From contig NC_092565.1 of assembly GCF_037975245.1 (NCBI RefSeq), forward strand, positions 16,591,499 through 16,655,498: a stretch of 64,000 bases of DNA. The letters are read 5' to 3'. Source of the stretch: Apostichopus japonicus (lineage: Eukaryota; Echinodermata; Holothuroidea; Aspidochirotida; Stichopodidae). The translations under genes were made by a program, and so were the position numbers. The notes below the pieces were generated by a model that worked only from the letters and a program-made list of their open reading frames with translations, was not told where the DNA came from and did no database searches. Shown here one piece after another: positions 28,101 to 37,100 of this stretch; within the stretch, counting starts at the first letter, position 1, and each line of letters begins with the position of its first letter.

Positions 28101-31100
28101 TTTTGCTGCCCCATCAACAAATTGGCTAGCTAAGAGTATGAGCAAAGTTAGGAAACATTTATCGGTTCTAGGCCTAACTAGTGACACAACTATCGGCCTA
28201 TACAGTATAGTACGCTAGGCGTAACGTTACCCAGTGTGTTCCGTCAAGACGATCAATTTCGACATCGCTGTCCGATCCCGCTTCCTCTTCGCTGGTCTCC
28301 GGTTCGAACATGTAGGGAAAAACTTCCCCACGATCGTCGACCATGTCCTCCATTTCCCTGCATTCTTCGCTATTGCTATCTGAATACTGTGTGTCAATGC
28401 CACCGGCAGCCATTTCGCGATATGTATAAGCTATGCTGTGTACGCTGTGCTGTGTATATATGCGTACTACAGTGCGTTTATAGAAACTGTTCAATGCGAC
28501 GATATCATGCACTTTCGACTTGGTAAACAAATGACGTCATTTGTTTTCGACTCTCCCTGAACGAGTCAATCTAGCCGATTTTTTGCGGAGTTTATGTTTG
28601 CTTGATAGAAAGAAAATGCAAGGAATTTATGAAAAAAGAAGTCAATGGATGTTTTGTTCGATGTCTTATGTATCATTTTGTGATTTTTCATCTTAATCCA
28701 AATCTTAACTTTCTTGTAACAGACTGCTGAAAAAGGTAATATTTTCGAGAAGTTTGAGATTTCTACATACCCAATGCACTGCGCAGAACATATACAGTTT
28801 GCACTCTTCTGCGCTCCCCCGTGACGTCACTGAATCTATTACGTAATAGTACTTTTTACCGATTTCTACCCCTTTGGAGACGGAAAAAAATCTCGGTGTT
28901 GGGTTTTTCTTAATGTAAGAATTGTTAAGTTTAATATTATGTAAAGTCAAGTCTACGTGTCACTTGACCTTTAAGCAGAGTATTACCTAGTGCATAAGTG
29001 CATAAGGTATAGCAAAGATTTACGTAAATTAAAATATACCTAATGCCAACGTGCTATTATGTTTTTCACTTAGGTCGATCTCAACTGACAAACTACCTTC
29101 AACTCTTCTACGAAATTGCACAGGGTTGATTCTTTTGTAAGTAAACACGACATCTGCCAGCTTTATTTTGATTTGTGATATATCACCTGTATACCAAACG
29201 GTTAATGGCTGTGAAAGTCTCTCCATTGTCAAATGTAAACCTCCTTCAAGATCTTCCACCTTGAACATCATTTCATATCTTGGAATAACTCTTGGAACGG
29301 AACAAACCTGTGGGTATGAGACCATTTAGTAGATCCGCTGAAAGTAGAAGAGGTCAGTGAAAGGCAGAGATATATATTCTCTGACAACATCACGATTATC
29401 AGGTTTCCCGGCCACACAAATACCTATTAAGAAACTCACGTGCATTCACTTACAAGAAGTGAAACCAAAAATCTATTAAATTTGGGGTAAACGCGTAAGT
29501 GGAAATTTTGAGTGTTAAACTCATTCGACTACAGTATGCTTTTTTTGTTACTACTCAGTATTTCTGTGTGAAAGGATGCACATATTTGGATTAACTTACG
29601 CGTATTTGTGTGTTAAACATAGACGAAAAAATTTGTCGCAAAAATTAACCAGGTGTCGCGGCAGTCCTATACCTTGCATGGCCTTTTGATCTGGGTTAAA
29701 AGACATCTCAACGTCATCATACGAGCCGTGAAAATTTTGACGACCGTTTATGACGAAATATTGGTGCCAATTGTATTATTTGGATTTATTTTGAAAATGT
29801 GAGATCATGACGTTATTATGGCTTTCGATTTTGTTTCTTTCTTCAATTGGACACATTACCACATTATATATTCTCCACAATTTAGGCAATGTTTGCATAT
29901 GCAGTTAAATCTTCTTTGGTTTAGTCAATTATGTGAGTGTATCGAAACAATATCAATGATGAAGACTCTGTAATTTTGCAGGATATTGGTTGGATTCGCT
30001 CTCATATTGTATCAATACTAAAGTTGAAATGTGTAACTGCATATTACATGTTATTTGTAACGAAAAAAAGTCATACAAAAAGACTTAGTTCTGGTCCCAA
30101 TGACGTCTGAAGGAGATGTGTAAAAGATTTACATAGCATGAGTATAAAAGAAGAATCTACTTGTCCTCCAGATATTAATTTTTGGTGGCACCCTTATATA
30201 CATGAGTACTGGAATCCCTTTGCTACAAATTGAAAAAAAAGGTAGAAAGATAAACAAGATATGCCATGCACACAGAAACATGTGCAGTGTTTAGCTTACA
30301 AACGTATCCTTCAGATGAAGAAATAAACAACAGAACCTAAATAATAAAAGCAATCAGGAGATTTGAATAGAAATGCAGGCTGCACGTACGACTTTACTCT
30401 CCAAAAATGAATGTTTAATTGATTCACAATACCGATTTTCTTGATGTAAACTGAGCCATCTCTTCTTTTATTCGTACACAGTGACTTACAATATACCACC
30501 TTGTTTGAAATTCCGGAAAGTTTCTTTCACACAATTCAAGGAATTAGTAAGATGTAAGATATACTGCTGTTTCTTCTTTCATTGTTAAGAGATGTTTAGA
30601 AATTAGTAAGTTAACCGACAACCACTCCAATAACAAGAGTCAAACGAGGTATAGCTGTTGTTACGGTATCAATTAACACAACAGTTTTACACCTTGCAAC
30701 CATCAAGATTCACTTTAAATGACTAGTTTCACTAGAATTGATTGACCTTTGGTTCCCATCATCTTCATGAAGTCTCATTTCACAGCACTACCGAAAACAC
30801 CTTGTCGTATCAGTTATTTTAATCACTAACTTATTTTCCCATGACAATGACATTGACCATAGCCAATGTTTAAGTTACCGAATCATAGTGAGTCACTTAT
30901 CTGCGTTTTCGTTTCATAATTTGATGAAATCATTCCTGTAAAGTCTGCCGTCTGTTCTGTTTTACAGACATATGTCATCTATCAAGCTGAAGACGATACC
31001 AGAACGACTGTTTGAATCCACTTCAGTTAATATGATTTTGTAAGTTTCATGACTAAATAGGCCAAGTATCTCTTCTAAAATTTGCCTTTAACTAGAAAAT

Positions 31101-34100
31101 ATTTAAGCGATGAAACAAACGTACAGGAGAAAACCAATAATGCTTGGCCACAAAGGTACGGTAAATTTCGACAAGGACCTAGTCTTAAACTTATCTGTTG
31201 CGTATACGCCTGTGTGGATATACTTAATGGGATTGGCATTGTTCTAATTAGCACAGATGACAGCCTTTGTTGCATCAAAGATTAGTCGGTTCATTAACGT
31301 CAAAAGTAGAGAAAATGGTTCCATTCATTACACTGAAAACTTACCCAGATGATATTATCCAGTGAGAAAGATGGGAACTGTGTTGAGGTGTCACATGGGA
31401 GCGACTGTTTAGGCTTGATTTCGGAAACTATTCCTAAATGCAAAAATAAAATTTATTTTTGTCTTCAACATTTCAGAGACATCGGAGACAACGATTTGGA
31501 AGAAATTCCTGCTAAATTGTTCACGATTAATCCGAAAGGTCACTATATGACAGCACTCTTTCTATGTGGTAATAAGCTGAAGTTTCTGCCGAGAGGACTG
31601 TTCGACAATGTCCATTATCTCCAAAATCTGTGAGTTAAAGAAATTAATTTTCTTTCATAGAGAACGGAGTAAGTGTTAAAGATCCGGTCGTCATTGAAAA
31701 TAAACCACGGCTGACATGCGGGCCTCAGTTTCTAATGACCATGTTTACTTACTGCATCGCTAATACTCTTCACAATAAGTTTCGAAATAATATAGAAACG
31801 CTTACCAACGTTATAAACTCGCAAATGGACTCGTCATATTGAAATATGTTTAAAGGTAGACTATAGTTTGTGATAAGGTGGGTTTTCTGTATTCATGTTA
31901 CTTATTTGTAATTTTATACCAGTTAGGTGCGTCCCTTTCAATAAGATCCAAATTAGACTATACATTAAAATCTTTGTTTATAAAATGGCAGCTAACAATT
32001 GAGGTTATCATTAACGATATTGTGAAACTTTTAGGTAGTCACTATGTAATAATCTAGTTCAGCCTTGGGTAAGTTGTCCTATACATATGATAGTTCTAAA
32101 ACTTTCTAAAACTATCTCTGTATTCGGTTTGATTGTGCACGACACAGTACGAAGGAAAGGGAAATTCAAACTATCGTGATGTTAAACTTCCTGTTGGCAT
32201 TATGAAACGACACATCGATAAAACGGCTGCTTCTTATACAATGTTTAAGTAGGTCGATAAGAGGTTGCTTATCACTTTTCATTGAAAGCATTTCTATCAT
32301 TTATGTTGGTGATGCTGATGGATATCTAAATACATATTTGCCATAGATCAGTTTCAGTCAGCCATTTTTGGGGTCAAATGTTTGAAACAGAACGAATCCT
32401 TTTTAAATTAAAAATATCTACTTTTAGTTCTACCTTTGAGCGGGAAGAAAAAGTCGACCAGCGTTAAGTTCATCCGAAATAAGAATGCAAGATTTATGTT
32501 ATAAAATGCGGGGATGGATGTTTATGAGCAGTTGCATTGGTTTTTCTTCTAAGGTTGCTTAATAAATCACAAGGCTCTAATACACCAATGACAGCCTCAC
32601 TTTGGACGAGATGAAAGAGTCCAGCGCTACGTCCAACAGAGCCAAGAAAGTAACACGAGATCTCGCACATTACTGTATCGATACAGTAATGTGCCCTTGG
32701 ATATGTCGTTGTGTAACTTTGGTAAAACAGAAATAGAAAGATAAACAGATCTTTTCTCTTTAGCTGCAGAAGTCCCGCATTAAGAAGTACTCTTAAAGGA
32801 CGATGGTGTAAAGATGTTTGTAATTTAACAATTGCTTCCTTTAATTAGAATGTATGTCTCTACACCAGCTCGTGAGCAACGTGATTGTTATCATTTTGTG
32901 CGAATATACGTCAATAAAATCATCATGAAAATTCACAGTATGCATCTATTGTATGTTCTCAAATAGGCGACAGATGATCATTAAACGTTAATTCCTTTCG
33001 AATAAAGAATTTTAGTAGGTTTACGTTTCTACGATCTCAACCTGCACATTTGTTCTTCCTAACACAATGATAAAACAGATTTCTCCACGACAACAACTTG
33101 AAAACTCTACCGGGATCTATACTGGCTGCAATATCTTTGTCTAGTCTGTGAGTAGAGTTGTGTTCTATATAAATATAGATATAAATAACGAAGAAACGAA
33201 AGGTCGGAAGAGAAACGACTGGCCACGTATTGGAACAGTCTGAACTAGTCGTAAAGCGTCCCGAAATAATGAAACTTGAATGAGTAGAGAATTGTGAACG
33301 ACAACTCTATGACATTACATGCATTAGTTCACACAATGAAAAGTTGCGAGCAAGCTCGTGTAGGCCACCGCTATAAAACTGGTCATAAGGCTCACCAACA
33401 CTTTAGGGCTTTCTTAAAAGGCGTTTGCAATTTTACTACAGTCACATTTCTGTACTTTATTTATACTAATAAATATGTGTTCAACTATACTTCTTTATAA
33501 TGCTCTCTTGGTAGACGATTGACTATTTGTCGTTGGACGATGAAACAAACAGATGTCCAACCAACCACCTTCCGATAAACAAAAAAAGTTCCCAAAACAT
33601 GTACTTAGTAATCCTAAGTAAACGTTGTGACGATTCAAATGTTAAATGGTTATACGTCGTATCAATTGCACTAATATTTCCTAATATTTCAGGTATCTGT
33701 TTCAGAACAACATAGAATACCTGACGGAACCATTATTCGGCAATAATAAACGAAATTCTACATTAAAAGAAATGTGAGTATAAAAGTTTTGGCAATTTAA
33801 GAAACACACACGTGTGTTTATGTATGCTACATAACTACGAAAAATCAAATCAGCTCGAGTAGCGACCACCTTGTTAGTGTGTTGTCACAGCTGACTTTTT
33901 CTCAATAAAGAGGGAAAGTCCCTACTTTTGAACAGAGACGTAAACGCCTAGATGCGTGTCTGTATATAGAAACGTATAGAACTTTGCACGCACGAATCAG
34001 CGCAGAAAATATTTCATATCGAACATACTTATAATGTAACGCATAACAGAAGTCTTCTTTTCTATCACTCAACTATTCCATTGTCATCAACAATTTATTA

Positions 34101-37100
34101 CCCCCTTTGTCGATAAAGAAAACTATGTTAGTCAACGAGCTGTCCCTGCGTATGTATAGCGATTTATGCAACGCATTGCATGTTTCGACAATTACTCATA
34201 TTTTGACAAGATGGGAGCAACTTCATCGTATTGCGTCGTATACACAATGGTACATTGCAATTGTTTGGTTGCACAGCCTATTAAAATTTCAATGGACACT
34301 GATATTAAGCACTATCTTAAAAACTCTCGACTTAAATCGATATCTGAAATAGAAGCTTTACTAGGACAGCGGCGTAACTACGAGTAAGGAAAGGTCGTGT
34401 GGGTTAAGTGTGGGTGCGTGTGGGTCTAAGGATCACTCTTTAAATTTGGTCATTGACAGTAATAGCATATCCCTTCACAGTAACCTTTTCCATCCACTAC
34501 CTTGCCTCAAAAAAAAAAAAAACAAAAAAAAAAACTGATATGTTACTTGAAATATACTGACATCTTTGAAATTACATTGAGATAGAATCACGACGTTTCA
34601 TGAGTTCAGAATCCATATTTCATTGTAAAGAAATAGCAAATTGATTTAACGTTTATTTCAGCCATTTACAAGATAATCCCATCCGTCGAATATCGTCAGC
34701 AGTTATTGATGAAATGATCGACGGAGGTACCATGTAAGTTAATTTTCCTATCATTCCAAGCCTTTCATATATTTATATCGACTTTGCACTTCGTCCTGTA
34801 TTCCGTGGACATAAAAAAGGACCAAGATGTACTTTGTCAGCTATTAATTATTTACACATCTATACATTTCTAACATTCTTTGCGTCAGCATATGGATCCA
34901 CAGGATTGTAATTTCCATTATTTTTAATCTCTAATTTGGATCGCAGGGATCAGCAGATCTGTATTCAATTTGACTGCCTAATAATTATCACATCGATGTT
35001 GCTTTACAATTGGACTTCTGTATTTATATATAAGTAATCAACGTGAAAGGTAAATGATTTACGTCGCGATGTTGTCAGTTGGTATCGCCTTATGAAACCA
35101 ACATACACACAAAGTTGTTAAATTGTTGTGATTTTAAACTAATTTAGCCGATACTCTAATGACTTAACACTGTTATCGAAATAACAGTTTGTAGTTGCTG
35201 AAGACTAACATTGAAATATTCCAATAACTCTCACCACGATTCATTTTAAAATATATAGGTTTCTATCTTGTGAACACCTTACAATGCCCACGATTCGGGA
35301 ACAACTGAACGTGTAAGTTTATTCAATTATTTCTATTTTGGTATTGCTGATGAGTGTAAAAAATATGCCACTATGCAATAATGAACGACGTAGTACCTTC
35401 CTCTGGTGACAATCGGTGGAAGTGACTCCTCCCGCTTTACTACTATTTACGTTGTACCGGAGGGAGCCGTTACTCAACGCAGCTGTGAAAAAACCCAATT
35501 GCATACTTGTTAATAATTAATTTTAATCCCTAACTACACATCGAAGAGTTACTATTGTCTTTTCTCTGCACGGTTCAACCCGTTTTGATGTGTACACCGT
35601 GACGTGCTAAACGAGCAAAATAGAGATCAATGGCTAAGAAAAGAATGTTACTTAACTCATTAACATTGTACTGATAAATGGATTAATGATATTTATTACA
35701 AAGATTATCAATGATATTAGAATGCAAAGAAATCATTTTATGTTACCTCCTAGTAGCAACCCCGACCTCGCATTTGAAATTCGACTGTCAGCTGTGGTTT
35801 CGTGTAAACGAACAGTATAGTAGTCTCCCTAAATAAGCGAATGAAAATATATCATATTTATACATAATGTCTGCACCATTTGGCTCTAGAACATGTCTGC
35901 GTCCATCGACTGTAATGGTAATGAACATTAGCTACGACGCTGCCCGGTGGTTCCAGGCTAGAGGATTTAGTTGTTTTGGACTCAAGGTGGATAATCTCCG
36001 AGAGTGTACATCTTGTCCAACTGGCACATACGGTGGACACGTAAATGACAACACTTGCCAGGCTTGTCCACGTGGTATGTATTGTCACTGGTAAACCTCT
36101 GGCAACCTTTTTTGCTTATAAACATTGAAGCCACAGTTCTCTTTTGTTTTGGCTTGATATTTATAAGAGGATGAAGTGATGGTTTGTTCGTATTTTGGTG
36201 TTGATGCTTGTCAGTAAATACTCTTCAACTAACAGACAAGTTTGCAAAGGTTCGTTTATCTCTAACTAAGAAAAACAGTTTTTGTATAAGAAGTATAGTA
36301 TGAAAGGACATTCGCTATAACTTCAACATTATTTGTCACACATGATTGCCATATTGAACTCTAATTTTTATAAGTCTTTCCGTATCTTTTTACAGGTGGC
36401 TTTTATCAAGATCAAGTTGGCCAATACTCCTTGGATGGAACGTCCATGAACTGTAAAAATTGCACTGAAGGAACGTTTGTAAGGCTAGGTTCAGGAAAAG
36501 ACCCCCTGAGCTGTAAAGTTTGTCCCACTGGAACAAATAAGAACGGATTGGCAGGATTTCGAGCTTGCTCATGTTTGGATAACTATTTTAGGCGTGATCG
36601 TTTTGATAAATGTGAGCTTTGTCCACAGGAGGGTGTACATTGCAAGAATGATTACATGGCCATAAGCCAAGGCTATTACTGGAACTGGAGTTACACAAAT
36701 ATTGATGAATACAAACGATTTGTAGAAAACCTATTGACATTTAATGACTCGTACAAAAACGATACTACGAGATTTAATGGATCTCTTCCCAAAGCTCATA
36801 AATGTTTGAAGAGCGATAGATGCGCTAATGACGTTGATCAAATCAAAGGAAATTGTGCGGAAGGCTATATTGGTTGGATGTGCACAAACTGTGACGAAGA
36901 ATTCTTCCCTATATTTGGATTTTGTCGTCCTTGTCCAGCTCTTAAATATTTCATTTTGGAATCTTCAGTCATTTTGATCATTCTTGCTCTTTTCCTCTTT
37001 CTTCTGTTCAAAACTTATCGTAATAAAAAAAGACGGTCTCGATCCCTTGTAGACAGTACGTTGGCCTTGACCAAAATAGTTCTCGGATTTTATCAAATTA

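Larger units (their letters stand above)
23329..28970. mobile_element. Kolobok-like DNA transposon carrying two genes
   Basis: 5,642 bp bounded by perfect 17-bp inverted repeats AGGTCAAGTGACACGTA and flanked by TTAA on both sides (23325-23328, 28971-28974). Subterminal inverted copies of TGACGTCACGGGGGA lie at about 23475 and 28820. TTAA duplication with a THAP-type coding remnant fits the Kolobok superfamily better than piggyBac, whose ends begin CCC. It holds a decayed + strand gene (23498-25216) and a minus-strand gene with a P2X7 C-terminal-like domain (28413-26614). I see no DDE transposase core, so this copy is probably non-autonomous. The remaining interior is AT-rich with no clear coding content. 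Confidence 0.8.

Noticed and set aside
23329-28970. piggyBac element (also uses TTAA)
   Set aside because: The ends begin AGG rather than CCC, and the coding remnant is THAP-like, both favouring Kolobok.
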